A stretch of 64,000 bases of DNA from Azorinus chamasolen (Eukaryota; Mollusca; Bivalvia; Cardiida; Solecurtidae). Shown here in pieces: positions 9,658 through 21,100 of the stretch. The stretch is taken from positions 78,181,620-78,245,619 of the forward strand of contig OY755244.1 of the NCBI GenBank assembly GCA_963576725.1, in the 5' to 3' direction. A model generated the notes under the pieces. That model was not told where the DNA came from and did no database searches. It worked only from the letters and a program-made list of their open reading frames with translations. The first letter of the stretch is position 1. Each line of letters opens with the position of its first letter. Made by a program: the position numbers and the translations under genes.

Positions 9658-9925
9658 TTTATGCCCCCCCCCCCCCCCCCCCCAAATCAAGAGGGGGAGG
9701 ATATTGTTTTTTACCTGTCTGTTGGTCTGTTAGTTTGTTGGTGCATTGCACATACATGTATATACTTCAAACTTGGCATGCATGTGCAACTTCTGGAGGC
9801 AAACATTTTTAGGGTCGACTTATTAAGGTCAAGGTCATAATATACATGTATTAAGGTCAAATAACGGGTCAAATTTATATTGGCTATAATCGGGTGCATA
9901 GTGTTTCACAAACACATCTTTTTTA
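9658..9925 (+). mobile_element. Short element with poly-C left end
   Basis: TTATGCCCCC followed by a C-run, then AAGAGGGGGAGGATATTG (hairpin with the C-run), CTGTCTGTTGGTCTGTTAG, and AAGGTCAAGGTCATAATATA. The right end CATAGTGTTTCACAAACACA recurs at 63680. Confidence 0.65.
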
Positions 9926-10026
9926 AAATTTAAAAAGTGTTTTGCTTAAAAATGTTTGATTTTATTTTTTTTGATTTTATTTTTTATTTACAGTGTATAT
10001 TTAGTTTATTTTACATTCACATCGGG

Positions 10027-10257
10027 TTAACCCTTTACTTGAAGAATATTAAGGAAAGAAATAATTACATCATGAATATTTATTAGCTTAATTTTTATAA
10101 TAATGTATAAACAGAGGATTGTTTGGCCATGACAGAAACTAGAGTTCTGTATAATTGCATAAGCAAAAAGAGCAGACCCTGATCAAAAGGCTCCTACAGG
10201 AGCCCCCTGACCGAGGTCTACTCTGTTTCCAAAGGCATATCTCAGGTAGAGGGTTAA
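10027..10257 (-). mobile_element. Palindromic MITE, family B
   Basis: TTAACCCTTTACTTGAAGAA to CTCAGGTAGAGGGTTAA; core GCAGACCCTGATCAAAAGGC with apex GGCTCCTACAGGAGCC. Confidence 0.85.
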
Positions 10258-10275
10258 AGTACTTATTCCAGATCT

Positions 10276-10413
10276 GATAGAGCTTTTTAGTTGAGTCTGG
10301 GTTCGTTCTCAAGCTTTTGATTGGTCAGATTTGAGCCAAAGGCTCAAATCTGACCAATCAAAAACTTGAGAACGAACTCAGACTCAACTAAAAGTTTTAT
10401 AAGCATGGACCCT
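10276..10413. mobile_element. Inverted-repeat element, family F
   Basis: Perfect arms of about 50 bp: TTTGATTGGTCAGATTTGAG, apex CCAAAGG, return CTCAAATCTGACCAATCAAA, outer TTTAGTTGAGTCTGGGTTCG. Ends TTTATAAGCATGGACCC. Each arm carries ATTGG/CCAAT. Confidence 0.82.
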
Positions 10414-10700
10414 GATAGCTAAAGTCATCAGTAATTTATTACACATGGTAAGAACTTATACTTACTAGAAGACTTTGAGGAATCTGCATTTTGGTTGTTG
10501 GATATCAAATTGCAACTGATTGCTATACTTTACTAAAAGCTTGTGGAAAAGATAAGCCAAATGTCAAACAGTATCTCTTGTTCCAACTAGTTAGGTTTTT
10601 GATTCCATACATGTATTTTTATCAATGCAAATGAGATTTAGATCTGTCATTGCATGATGTAACTTGTAACTACATGTATATACATACTATTTACCATGTT

Positions 10701-10950
10701 TTAACCCTTTACTCCATAAATATGCCTTTCTATGCCTTTGCAAAACACAGTAAACCCAGATCAGACAGTTTGTATAGGAGCCTTCTGAGTAGGGTCTGCT
10801 CTGATTATGGAATAATATAGATCAGATTCTACAGTTTCTGCCTTGGCAAAAGTTCATGTTTTAATTTGTCATTTTGAAAATTAATCTACGGTAATTGATA
10901 TTCATGATGTCATCGTTTATTTCAAGAATATTCATGGAGCAAAGGCTTAA
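10701..10950 (+). mobile_element. Palindromic MITE, family B
   Basis: TTAACCCTTTACTCCATAAA to ATTCATGGAGCAAAGGCTTAA; core AGTAAACCCAGATCAGACAG; apex diverged (TGTATAGGAGCC). Confidence 0.83.
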
Positions 10951-11928
10951 GACTCAATGAAGAGGTGGAGGAGTACAAATTTAACAGATCTGAATAATAT
11001 ATATATTTTTTTTTTTCAAGACAATCAGTCTTTTTAACATGTTTTATGACGATTCACAAGAAATAATAGAAATCAAGAAGTCATTTCCACATACATTTAT
11101 TTTGTGATTAATGTTATATTGTATTTTTATTTTTTAGAAATAAATATCTACTAAATGTTCTTCCTCTTTTAGTTACTAGCATAGAGACTGGTTATTCCAG
11201 GAGTTATCCAATGCTTGGAGTACAAAAGCTAGTGACTCTCAGCAGAGTTGCTGCAAATCACTGCCATGCATGGGGTGGGGGTGGGGGCATCCATTGCCAT
11301 CTTGTGAACATAATACAGAAATACACATGGAACAAAGAAACACCAAATCATGCATGCTTGTTCTCAATGGGAAGACTTTTCACCTTATTGATTTCAAGGG
11401 AAAAGGTCACTGGAGGCAGATTTTTTTAAATACTTTGTGAACATGATACAAAACAAGCTTTAATACATAGAAGACACTTTTTTCTCTTGAGATGTTGCAC
11501 CCTGTTAATTTTTATAGTCAACATCACAGGAGGCATATATAATACAGAGCAAAGCACTCACATTATCAGACCTTCCATGTTTGCTACCCATTATAAAAGG
11601 TTGTGCCCTATTGAGTTTTGAAATCAACGGTTAGGGTCTAGATAAAAAGTTTACCATAATTTAGAACAAACTCATGCAGCATCCACAAACTTTGCTTGCT
11701 TATTCCCTTTGATGAGGTGTTGTCCCTGATTGATTTTGAAGGTCATAGGTCAAATTCTTGAAAGAAAACTTGTAAACAGTCAACACGATACACAACAAAC
11801 TAATTTAGATTATTGGTGATAACTCAGCAACATTTATTGGGTAAAGACTAATAAATCATGACTTGTATTTTTCGCTTCCCTGCTACGCATTGTTGTCTGC
11901 AAAATTCATTGTCTGCTTCAAATTTTAT
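10951..11928. repeat. Degenerate tandem-array repeat remnant
   Basis: Between 11160 and 11850 there are loosely repeating words (TTGTGAACATAATACA, TGTGAACATGATACA, ACACGATACACAACAAAC; TTGATTTCAAGGGAAAAGGTC, TTGATTTTGAAGGTCATAGG) at roughly 120-170 bp spacing. This looks like an old array of a tandem-repeat element with decayed ends. No coding sequence seen. Confidence 0.5.
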
Positions 11929-13063
11929 TATATGCCCGTCTTCAGACGGGACATGTTATGTCTTGGTGCTGTCCGTCCGTCCATGAACTTTTGCTTGTCC
12001 GCTCTCTCACTCATACAAATCCATTCCAATCCTTTTCAAATTATGTCAGCATGTATATACACGGATTTCACTCGAAACATAGCTGTGAAACCCAGCTTAT
12101 CTCCTTTACTCAAGAAATCTTTGATAATCTAACAGCAGGGAAACAAACAGATCTTATTGTCATGGATTTTAGCAAAGCATTTGATAAAGTTGACAACAAT
12201 CTTCTCTTGTACAAATTAATGAATCTTGGAATTAATAGTATAGCCTTAGCTTGGATACAATCTTTTCTTAGCAGCCAAACCCAATCAGTAGTTCTGAATG
12301 CTTGCCAGTCCTGTCTGGGGTACCCCAAGGTTCTGTGCTTCGTCCATGCCTTTTTCTGTGCTATTTAAATGACCTCCCTTACTCGGTTAAAAGTAAAATA
12401 AGATTATTCGCTGATGACACCATCATGTATCTAACCATCGAGTCTTCATCTGACTCAGAAAAACTTCAAAATGGTCTACATAATCTTGAAATATGGGAAA
12501 ATAGCTGGTCAATGGAATTTAACACAGACAAATGTGAAATCATCAGAATATCCAAAAAGAAGAATCCTACCATCTACCCTTATAAATTACATAATACCGA
12601 TTTAAAGTCAACTAAGAACGCAAAATACCTTTGGGTCACAATAAGTGATAATTTTAGCTAGAAAAAAGCATATTGAAAATGTGGCTTCAAAAGCAAGTAA
12701 TACACTGAGATTTATAAAAAGAAATGTAAAAAGTAACAACAGAAAAATCAAAGAAACGGCATATAAAATATACGTAAGACCACAGCTGGAATATTGCAGC
12801 ACCATCAGGCACCCTTGGAAGAAGAACCTAACAAATGAGATTGAAAGAGTGCAAAGATCTGCTACTAGATATGTCATGAACAACTACCCCACCTATAGCA
12901 GTGTAACATCCATGCTTCAAACATTAAATTGGCCAACTCTTGAAAATAGAAGAATTTACACTTCACTTATTATGTTCTACGAAATATCCAACAACCTTGT
13001 AGTAGTAGACCATAATCATCTTAACTTATCTAGAAACAACAAGAGATGTCACAGTCACGTGAC

Positions 13064-13927
13064 AAATGCCCCCAAAAATTGTACACTGTGACCTTGACCT
13101 TTGACCCATGGACCAGGGAGTTGACACATCGTCTTTGTGTGGTGAACTTTTGTGCCTGGTTCCTTTGAAATCCATTCACAAATAAACAAGTAATTATACC
13201 CTGTGACCTTGACCTTTGACATATGGACCAGGGAGCTGAACGCGACGCATCGTCTTTGTCTGGTGAACATCTGTGCCAAGTTATATTGAAATCCATTGAT
13301 AGATAAAGATGTTACAGACCGGACACGAAATTTGTGACAAAGTAATTGTATTCTGTGACCTTGACCTTTGACCCATGGACTAGGGAGTTGAAAGCGACAC
13401 ATTATCTTTGTCTGGTGAACATTTGTGCCAAATCATATTGAAATCCATTGATATATAAAGAAGTTACAGACCGGACACGAAATTTGTGACAAAGTAATTG
13501 TACCCTATGACCTTGACCTTTGACCTATGGACCTGGGATTTGAAAGCGACACATCGTCTTTGTGTGGTGAACATTTGTGCCAAGTTATATTGAAATTCAT
13601 TGATAGATAAAGAAGTTACAGACCGGACACGAAATTTGTTACAAATTTATTTTACCCTGTGACCTTGACCTTTGACCCATGGACCTGGGAGTTGAACGCG
13701 ACACATTGTCTTTGTGTGGTGAACATTTGTGCCAAGTTATATTGAAATACATTGATAGATAAAGAAGTTACAGGCCGGACACGATATTTGTTACAAAGTA
13801 CAAGTTATTTTGAAATCCATCCACAGATAAAGAAGTTATAGAAGGGACATGAATTTGGGATGGAAGGACAGACAGACGGAAGGACGGACAATGTGATTAC
13901 TATATGCCCACCTTTGGGGGCATAAAA
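13064..13927 (+). mobile_element. Tandem-array element with ATGCCCCCAAA ends inside the LINE
   Basis: Left end ATGCCCCCAAAAATT, right end CACCTTTGGGGGCATAAAAA (inverted repeat). Inside are five copies of a unit of about 152 bp, each with TGACCTTGACCTTTGAC, GGTGAACATTTGTGCCAAGT and GTTACAGACCGGACACGAAA; then GACAGACAGACGGAAGGACG. It interrupts the LINE reading frame. Confidence 0.85.
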
Positions 13928-14098
13928 ATTATCTGATACCTTTTCAAAAACACTATCATAAAATTATAAACTCCTTCTTTCCCGTACCCTCAGACTGGAA
14001 TGCTCTACCAGATAACATCAAAGCCAGTGATAGCCTACAGTGCTTTTCTGCTGACCTTGATACGTATATATATGTTCTAAGTAGTGTACTGTTTTTAT

Positions 14099-15057
14099 TA
14101 GCTCACCTGAGCAAAGCTCAGGGTGAGCTTTTGGGAGACTTGAATGTCCGTCGTCCGTCGTGTGTCGTCAACAATTTGTTTGTGAACACTCTAGTGGTCA
14201 CAATTGTAGTCTAATCTTCATGAAACTTGGTCAGAATGAATGTCTTGATAAAATCTCGGACGAGTTCGAAAGTGGGTCAAGTTGGGTTAAAAACTAGGTC
14301 ACTAGGTCAAATAGTAGGAAAACCTTGTGAACCCTCTACAGGTCACATTTTTAGCCCAATTTTCATGAAACTTGGTCAGAATGATTGTCTTGATAAAATC
14401 TAGGAGGAGTTCGAAAGTGGGTCAAGTGGAGTTAAAAACTAGGTCACTAGGTCAAACAGTAAAAAAAACCTTGTGAACACTCTAGTGGTCACAATTTTAG
14501 TCCAATCTTCATGAAACTTAGTCATAATGATTGTCTTGATAAAATCTCAAATGAGTGTGAAAGTGGATTATGTGGGGTTGAAAACTAGGTCAAATAGTAC
14601 GAAAACCTTGTGAACACTCTAGAGGTCACATTTATAGCCAAATCTTCATGCAAATTGGTCAGAATGATTGTCCTAATAAAATCTTGGACAAGTTTAAAAG
14701 TGGGTTATGTGAGGTCAAAAAGTAGGTCACTGGGTCATATCTTAGAGAAATCTAGTTTACACTCCAGTGGCCACATTTTTAGCCCAGTCTTCCTCAAACT
14801 TGCTCAGAGTGTTTGTCTTGGTTGGTGATATCAAGGTTGAGTGTGATCATGGGTTGGGTGGGAATAAAAAGTAGGTCACTAGGTCAAATCTTAGAAAAAT
14901 TACTTTAGAGAGCACATTTTTAGCCCAATCTTCAATGGTCAGAATCATTGTCTTGATAAAATCAGTATACTAAATCTTTGAAAATCTTGTTCTGCAGAAC
15001 CACTGCTAATCTATGGTAATCAGGTGAGCGATTAAGGGCCATCTTGGCCCTCTTGTT
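14099..15057 (+). mobile_element. Tandem-array element, type 2 (TAGCTCACCTGAGC) inside the LINE tail
   Basis: Starts TTAGCTCACCTGAGCAAAGC with return arm GCTCAGGGTGAGC. Units of about 125-135 bp carry TTCATGAAACTTGGTCAGAA, TCTTGATAAAATCTCGGA and AACTAGGTCACTAGGTCAAA. Ends CAGGTGAGCGATTAAGGGCC then ATCTTGGCCCTCTTGTT. Confidence 0.85.
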
Positions 15058-15061
15058 CTTA

Positions 15062-15594
15062 TTTTTAGCTCACCAGAGCACTTTTGTGGTCAAGTTGAGC
15101 TTTTGTGATCGCCTGATGTCCGTCGTCGTCCGTCATGCGTCAACAATTTCAACCTTTAAATATATTCTCCTCTGAATCTACAAGGTTCTCAGCTTTCATC
15201 TTTGGTACATAGCATCATCTGTAGGTCCTCTATAAAAGTTATATAAATTATGCCCCTGGGGTCAAAATTGGCCCCGCCCCAGGGGTGTTCAGTTTTCAAT
15301 AGAAACATATGTATGTAGTGAAAACTTTGAAATTCTTCTCCTCTGAAACTAGAAGGTTCTCAGCTTTCTTATTTGGCACATAGCTTCAACTTCAGGTCTT
15401 GTACAAAAGTTATATAAATTATGCCCCTAGGGTCAGAATTGGTCCCACCCCAGGGATTGCCAGTTTTTTGTAGCTGACTGCTTAAACAGCCCATGGCATG
15501 ATGGGATCACTAAGTTATGCATAGGAAAAACTTTAAAAACCTTCTTGTCAAAAACTACATGTCCCATAGTCGGGGCCATTCTGGCCCTCTTGTT
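15062..15594 (+). mobile_element. Tandem-array element, type 1, short copy
   Basis: Starts TTTTTAGCTCACCAGAGCAC, GTCCGTCGTCGTCCG, then two to three units with GGCACATAGCTTCAACTTCA and GCCCCGCCCCAGGGGTG; ends GGGGCCATTCTGGCCCTCTT GTT. Lies directly behind the type 2 element, both inside the LINE 3' region. Confidence 0.83.
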
Positions 15595-16194
15595 AATATT
15601 GTACCTAACAATCTTTTATCCTAATTCTAACAATTGTCCCCGACCTCCCAGCCATAGTCAGTAATTGACTGTTGGGAGTAGACATGTAGATGTAGATCTT
15701 ACCATAATGTCTCAATCAAGTTCGATAAGCAGAAAGATTGCCCCAGGCATTCCAGAATTATCTCCCCTTACTTTATGAATTTCCATGAATTTGCTTGTCT
15801 GCTCTCTAACTCAAACAAATGTAATCCAATCCTTTTCAAATTTGGTCAGCATGAATATTACCATAATGTCTCAGTCAAGTTCGATAGCCAGCAAGATTGT
15901 CTTTGACATGCAAGAATTATCTCCTCTTACTTTATGAATTTCGGTGAACTTTTGTTTGTCTGCTCTCTAACTCAAACAATCGTAATCCAATCCTTTTCGA
16001 ATTTGGTCCCCGCATGTATATTACCATAATGTCTCAGTCAAGTTTGATAAATGGCTAGATTGCACTTGACACTTCAGAATTATCTCCCCTTTATTCCACC
16101 TGATATGGAGTAATGGCCTTTCAACTTTCAGACATTTGACGGCGTATATTGTGACATTTTGGCACTCTTGTTTTCAAAATCTCTTCCCTTTTGT

Positions 16195-16345
16195 TTCAAG
16201 CATCAAACTGTTTGGATCCAGTGTCTCATCTGAATCCAAACTGTATGTAAAGTTTATCACAGATCTGCAATATTTTTACTATGTTGCGGATTGTTCTAGA
16301 ATTATTTTAATTAATATAAACATGGTGGTTGCAAATTAATGCCTA
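16195..16345 (+). mobile_element. Family I remnant
   Basis: Residual palindrome: AAACTGTTTGGATCCAGTGT followed by CTCATCTGAATCCAAACTGT. No intact ends. Confidence 0.5.
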
Positions 16346-16566
16346 TTTTTAGCTCGTCTGTTTCGAAGAAATCACGAGCTATTGTCGTAACTCCGGCATC
16401 AGCGTCGTCGTTGTCATCGTCGTCATCCGAAATCTTAACTTCTTCAATTTTTCATTTACAACCTTCATTTTTGGTACGCATGTTCATCTTGACAAGGCCT
16501 ATCCACACATATCAACATGATAACGGACGAGTGTTCGCACCCGCTTGCGGTGCTCTCGTTTGTTTT
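16346..16566 (+). mobile_element. Short element with TTTTTAGCTCGTCTG start
   Basis: Left hairpin TAGCTCGTCTGTTTCGAAGA...ATCACGAGCTA, GTCGTCGTTGTCATCG-rich sequence, right end ACGGACGAGTGTTCGCACCC GCTTGCGGTGCTCTCGTT. Same plan as types 1, 2 and 4 but without an array; no ORF supported. Confidence 0.65.
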
Positions 16567-17989
16567 TTATTAGTTTTTTTTTTTTTTTGGGGCTCCCTAA
16601 TTAGCAATGGGAAGCGTTATGAAGCACCCAGAAGTGACCACAAGTTAGGATTAGAATATAAACTGAAGTTATTATACAATGTATAAAATATCTTCTAAAT
16701 GGGTGGGAATGAAGATAATAAAAGATAAATATCAAAATAAAGTATCGTGATGTGACAAATCTAGCTATGATAATGATTTGTCACCATGGACGCATATGGA
16801 TCACATCAGGATCCAAACTGTTTGACACCCCGATTGTATTTTAGTAGACACATTGATTATAGCTTGAATTTTTAAAATGTAGTAGGTGAAAAATTCTGCA
16901 AAAATATTTTGATCAGCAGGCTAAAGGTTAATGTCAAGAGACCATATGGCATGAGCCATCTGCAGATTAAGCTACTAAAAATGTAGCAGTCTGCAGAATT
17001 AGTGACTAGAAAGCTCTAGTGGCCCAAATCTAGTTTCGCAATCTCCGATGTGTGAGTTGAGCCTAGTAAATATTATCGAATAGAAAATTGTAGCTGTCCG
17101 AATTAAGCGTCGCAAACCCGATGTGTGATTTGAGCATCGTAAGAATTAGCAACTAGAAAACTGTATAAGAGTCATCTGATCTGGGTCTACTCTGTTGCAA
17201 AGGCTGAAGCAGTCTACAGAATTAGCGACTAGAAATATGTAGCGGCCCGAATTTAGCATAGCGAACCCCTTATGTGATTTGAAATTTATCCGTAAGTTAA
17301 AGGATATAAAAAACATCCAGGTACATGATATATTCTTATTCTTCTTTTAGGTTACTACACTCCCTCATTACATTGATGATTATGTGTTGACGCTGGTTTA
17401 AAAACATTAAAATATATTTAAAAGTATTAAAAGTTTTAAAAGCGACATGTTTCAGAACTTGTGCTAGATAGAACTTTATACATGATAAGAACAACACTAA
17501 ACATATAAACAGATAAACTTTATACATGATAAGTGGTAAAACTTTATACGTGAATTAAGAGTATGTTTATCTAAATGTATGTTTTATTCCCATTGGCTTA
17601 TATAAATCGTCCAAATTTACAGTAATAATATAATAATATATATTATTTTACATTATATTACATTACATCATATTACATTGTGTTATATCAAAAATATACA
17701 TTCATCCACATAGTTTATATATTATTATACATTATATTATATCGCGAAGATTCTTTCAAACACATGCAAAATCTATTTACTAATGTAGTATATTCTGGGT
17801 GCTTCAACACCATCATTTGGGTAGGCAGGCTAATACTGGCAGAAATTTAGATAACATCTAAGTCTCTGGTACTGAATTTTCCCTGTCCATAGACAAATCC
17901 AGTGTCCAATTCAGTCCACAAACCTTGTCAGCGATTATTGTTAAAAGTCCGCTTTATAGGCCGCTTTGAACGTAATATTTTTCGAAAGT
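16567..17989. other. AT-rich upstream region of ATP6AP1 with degenerate short repeats
   Basis: 16790-16935 holds a family I remnant (GATCACATCAGGATCCAAAC). 16960-17290 holds irregular repeats with GTAGCAGTCTGCAGAATTAG, AACCCGATGTGTGATTTGAG and similar words. 17460-17560 repeats AACTTTATACATGATAAG, and 17620-17720 is very AT-rich. No gene seen. Confidence 0.5.
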
Positions 17990-18070
17990 TAGTCTTAACC
18001 GGAAGTTTAAAATAATCATATGACAGGTTGCCGGAAGTGAAAGAAAATCAAGAACAACTGGAAATCAACG
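17990..18070 (+). promoter_or_regulatory. Proximal promoter / 5' UTR of ATP6AP1 with two ETS-type sites
   Basis: Two ACCGGAAGT / GCCGGAAGTG words at 17998-18006 and 18030-18039, 65 and 32 bp before the ATG, match the GGAA core bound by ETS-family (GABP) factors common in housekeeping promoters. A CATATG E-box lies between. An in-frame TGA at 18038-18040 precedes the ATG. Transcription start not determined. Confidence 0.5.
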
Positions 18071-18156
18071 ATGAAAACAACATTCCTCTGTTTGTTCTTG
18101 GCCATTTTCATGGTACAAGCTGACAAAACACCTGTGCTGATATGGTCTTCCAGCAG
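18071..18156 (+). CDS. ATP6AP1: ATP6AP1 exon 1
   Basis: Signal peptide MKTTFLCLFLAIFMVQA and the mature start; donor CAGCAG|GTTTGT leaves two bases of an Arg codon. Confidence 0.93.
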
Positions 18157-21100
18157 GTTTGTTATATATACATTCAATGTTTTGCAAATGATTATGTACG
18201 AATTTCAGCGCTGGCACAAGTTATTGGTAACAGAGGTCGGGTCACAGATATTAACTAGTCTAGGCACTGTCTCTTCTGTGAGCTCCGTCAAAGTGTACAT
18301 AGACATGCAGTTCCATTACAAAAAAAATCAGCTAATAAATATTCATGATGTCATTATTTCCTCAATGACTATTCAACAGGAATGGAATTCTTCTAGAATC
18401 TGTCTCTTCTGCCAAATACCTTGGAGTTGATATTTCATCCGACCTTTCTTGGGACACACATGCTAACAGAATCTCTAATAAAGCAAACCAAACTCTCGGC
18501 TTTCTCCGAACCCTTAAGATCTCTTGCCTATCAAACTCTTGTCAGACCCCAATTAGAATATGGTTCAGAGATCTGGTCTCCTCACACCCAAATTCTTATA
18601 GACCAAGTTGAAGCAGTGCAAAGACGTGCAGCCAGATGGATTAAGTCAGACTATTGTAGAACTTCTAGTGTCACAGATATGCTCCACTCCCTGAATCTCC
18701 GGAGGCTTGATTTAAGACGTATTGACAGCAGACTCTCCTTATTTTATAAAATTGTGAACAACCTTGTTGAAATTCCAATAGAAAACCTTCTCATCCCATT
18801 AACACGCAGGTCACGACAAAACCACTTACTTTCATTCAGATTAATAACAGCAACTACAGACTATTATAAGTTCTCTTTTTTCCCCAGAACCCTCTATCAC
18901 TGGAACGGTCTGCCTCCTGATGTCCCTACTCTGACAAGTGTGGAACAGTTCAATGCGGCGGCTTGTCGTATTGATCATGTTTCACCTTAATCCAGATCAC
19001 CCACTGTTTTTAGCGATTTTAAACTTTGTAACATGCCTTATACTTTTATCCTTCATCATTCTTTTTACTTTCCTTTTATATTAACATTCTGTCGTTAGAA
19101 GCGCATAACATGTCTACGTCCCCAATAGGGGTTTGACATTAATGGAAGATAGATAGATAGGAATATGTTTTAAAAGCTTTTAGTTACCAGCATAAATGTG
19201 ATTTTCATGTGAAAATTTGATGCAGTATTGATTGTCTATTTAAGATCAATGAGTGACATGCCACAGAGTTACATTGGACATAAGGTTGGCACAGAAAAGT
19301 TCCATGACAACTATTTGGTACCGCTGAGCTCAGACCTGAAGACAAGCTTAGTTGTATTTGCCCAGGACAAGGTTGGTTAATTTTGCTCTTTGATTGTTCA
19401 CAATATTTTTTGCAACCAGTGATTAATTCTTTTTCAGTTTATGACCTGACCTATGGAGGGAATCAATATAGTAGATTTGCTCTTGTCCATCCATCCATCC
19501 ACTGTCCCTCCTTCCATATTAAAGTATTTTTGTACATCCATATCCCTGAAAATCTTGTTATTGACAGTAATAACTTACATACAAAACTTCATACAAATGT
19601 TTATTTTGATAAGATGCTGTGCACCTCGGTTTTATATTTGACCAGTAGTGCTTTTAAGACAGTTGGTAAATTATTGCAGGAAAAAGGTGAAATTGAATTT
19701 TACATTACTTTTGTTCTGCATTAAGTTTTTCCCCTCATGAAAATTTATATAAGATTATATTATTATAATGGCCATTGATCACAATAAATTTCGGCCATGG
19801 CAGGAACTGTAGAATTAGATATATATTATTTCATAATATATTGCAAATAGAGCAGACCCTGTTCAGATGGTTTGAGTTGTCTGATCCAGGTCTAATCTGT
19901 TTGCTAAGTTGCAAAATGTAGTCTGTATGGGGGAAAAGGCTAAGCAGTCACCTGGTGACTCATGTGTTTTTTGGTAAATGGTCAGTGAATGTATGTATAA
20001 CTGTAGTCTACGGACATGTGTAAGTTTTTCCTTGATTTAAGAGTTAACCTTTACTTCATAGATACACCTTGCAAACAGAGTAGAACCAGATCAGATGGCT
20101 CCAATAGGAACCATCTGATTAGTGTCTGCACTCTGCACAGTTTCCCTATGGAATAATGTGGATTTGCTTTTTAAGTTATATCATAACCCAAAACTATTTT
20201 ATTATAAAAATTACATTAATTAATATTCATACATACATTTATCCATTGAGAATGAAACTTATTGGTTATATATTTCAGCTGAGTATCGAGGACTTTACCA
20301 ACCATGCAGATGTGTATAATCCCAACAGTGATGGTGGAGCATTAAAAAATGTCAAGGTAAGTTTTTAGGGCTGTTTTAGTGTGCACTTTGATTAATAAAA
20401 AAAATACAATGTATAGCAAAATCTCATATTTATGTCTTTGAAAGCAGGTGGCTGCTTAATGCAGGGTGAAAGTCATGCTGAAAGCTCCTAGAGGAGCTTT
20501 CTGCATGACTTTCACCTTGCATTAAGCTACCACCTGTGTTAAAAAATCAATAATTGGACGTATTTGACTGTTCGTAGTATCAAGTTTTATTGTTCATGTA
20601 TATACAAAGCTTCATAGTGTACTATTATTATTTCTTAGACATATACCGTATAACGTTTTTTTATGTGCTGCTAATTTTTACTACCCTGTCATATTAATAA
20701 AAAATAGACACGTAAATTTTCGCAGCTTAAAATCTGGTACGAGTTGCGAGTTACGAACTCGCCCTTATCCATTATAAATGTACATCCGAGCCAATACACA
20801 CTCTGTATGTACACGCTTGAGTGACCACTGTAATATAGGTACGCTAGTGTTACAGGTCTAGATAATTGCCTGATTTGTCAGTTGTGTAAAGTGAAATATG
20901 GCGTCGAGAAGTTTACTTGAATACTTAAAACTGAAGCTTCCTAATCCGAATGTTTCTTTTATATGTTTACAAAGCAAGTCGGTTGTTCACACCATATGAA
21001 TTGGGGATTCCCGCTAGGAATTCCCTAACATTCTAACTCACGCGTGAGCTGGCTGGTTCCTGACTTCCGCCTTACAAGTACATGTACACGGATGGAATAT

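Larger units (their letters stand above)
12059..15691 (+). pseudogene. CR1/Jockey-like LINE, 5'-truncated, broken into three parts
   Basis: Parts: about 12059-13063, 13928-14098 and 15595-15691. The first part encodes reverse-transcriptase motifs in order: HSCETQL, VMDFSKAFDKVDN (catalytic Asp block A), SGVPQGSVL, and FADDTIMY (the FADD catalytic box), then KYLWVTIS, YVRPQLEYCSTI and RVQRSATRYV. There is a frameshift near 12300 and an in-frame stop around 12660, so it is dead. The second part continues with FFPVPSDWNALPDNI, the usual C-terminal motif, and the third is a 3' tail ending in GTAGACATGTAGATGTAGA. The 5' part with the endonuclease is absent. It was inserted into the TATGCCCG element and later received three insertions itself. 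Confidence 0.88.
11929..16172 (+). mobile_element. Tandem-array element, TATGCCCG type, outer layer of a nest
   Basis: Starts TATATGCCCGTCTTCAGACG (hairpin CCCGTCTTCAGACGGG), then CCGTCCGTCC, and units with TTGTCTGCTCTCTAACTCAA and ATTACCATAATGTCTCAGTC. Ends GACGGCGTATATTGTGACAT and GGCACTCTTGTT. Its array is interrupted after CAGCATGTATA (about 12058) by a LINE and resumes near 15692 with TTACCATAATGTCTC. The same family sits at 39985-41401. Confidence 0.82.

Noticed and set aside
12302..12661. Reverse transcriptase as an active gene
   Set aside because: Frameshifts, an internal stop, missing endonuclease part and an inserted element show that it is dead.
13030..13402. Reverse ORFs with repeated VKGQGH peptides
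   Set aside because: They translate the AAGGTCAAGGTCACA-type words of the 152-bp array unit.
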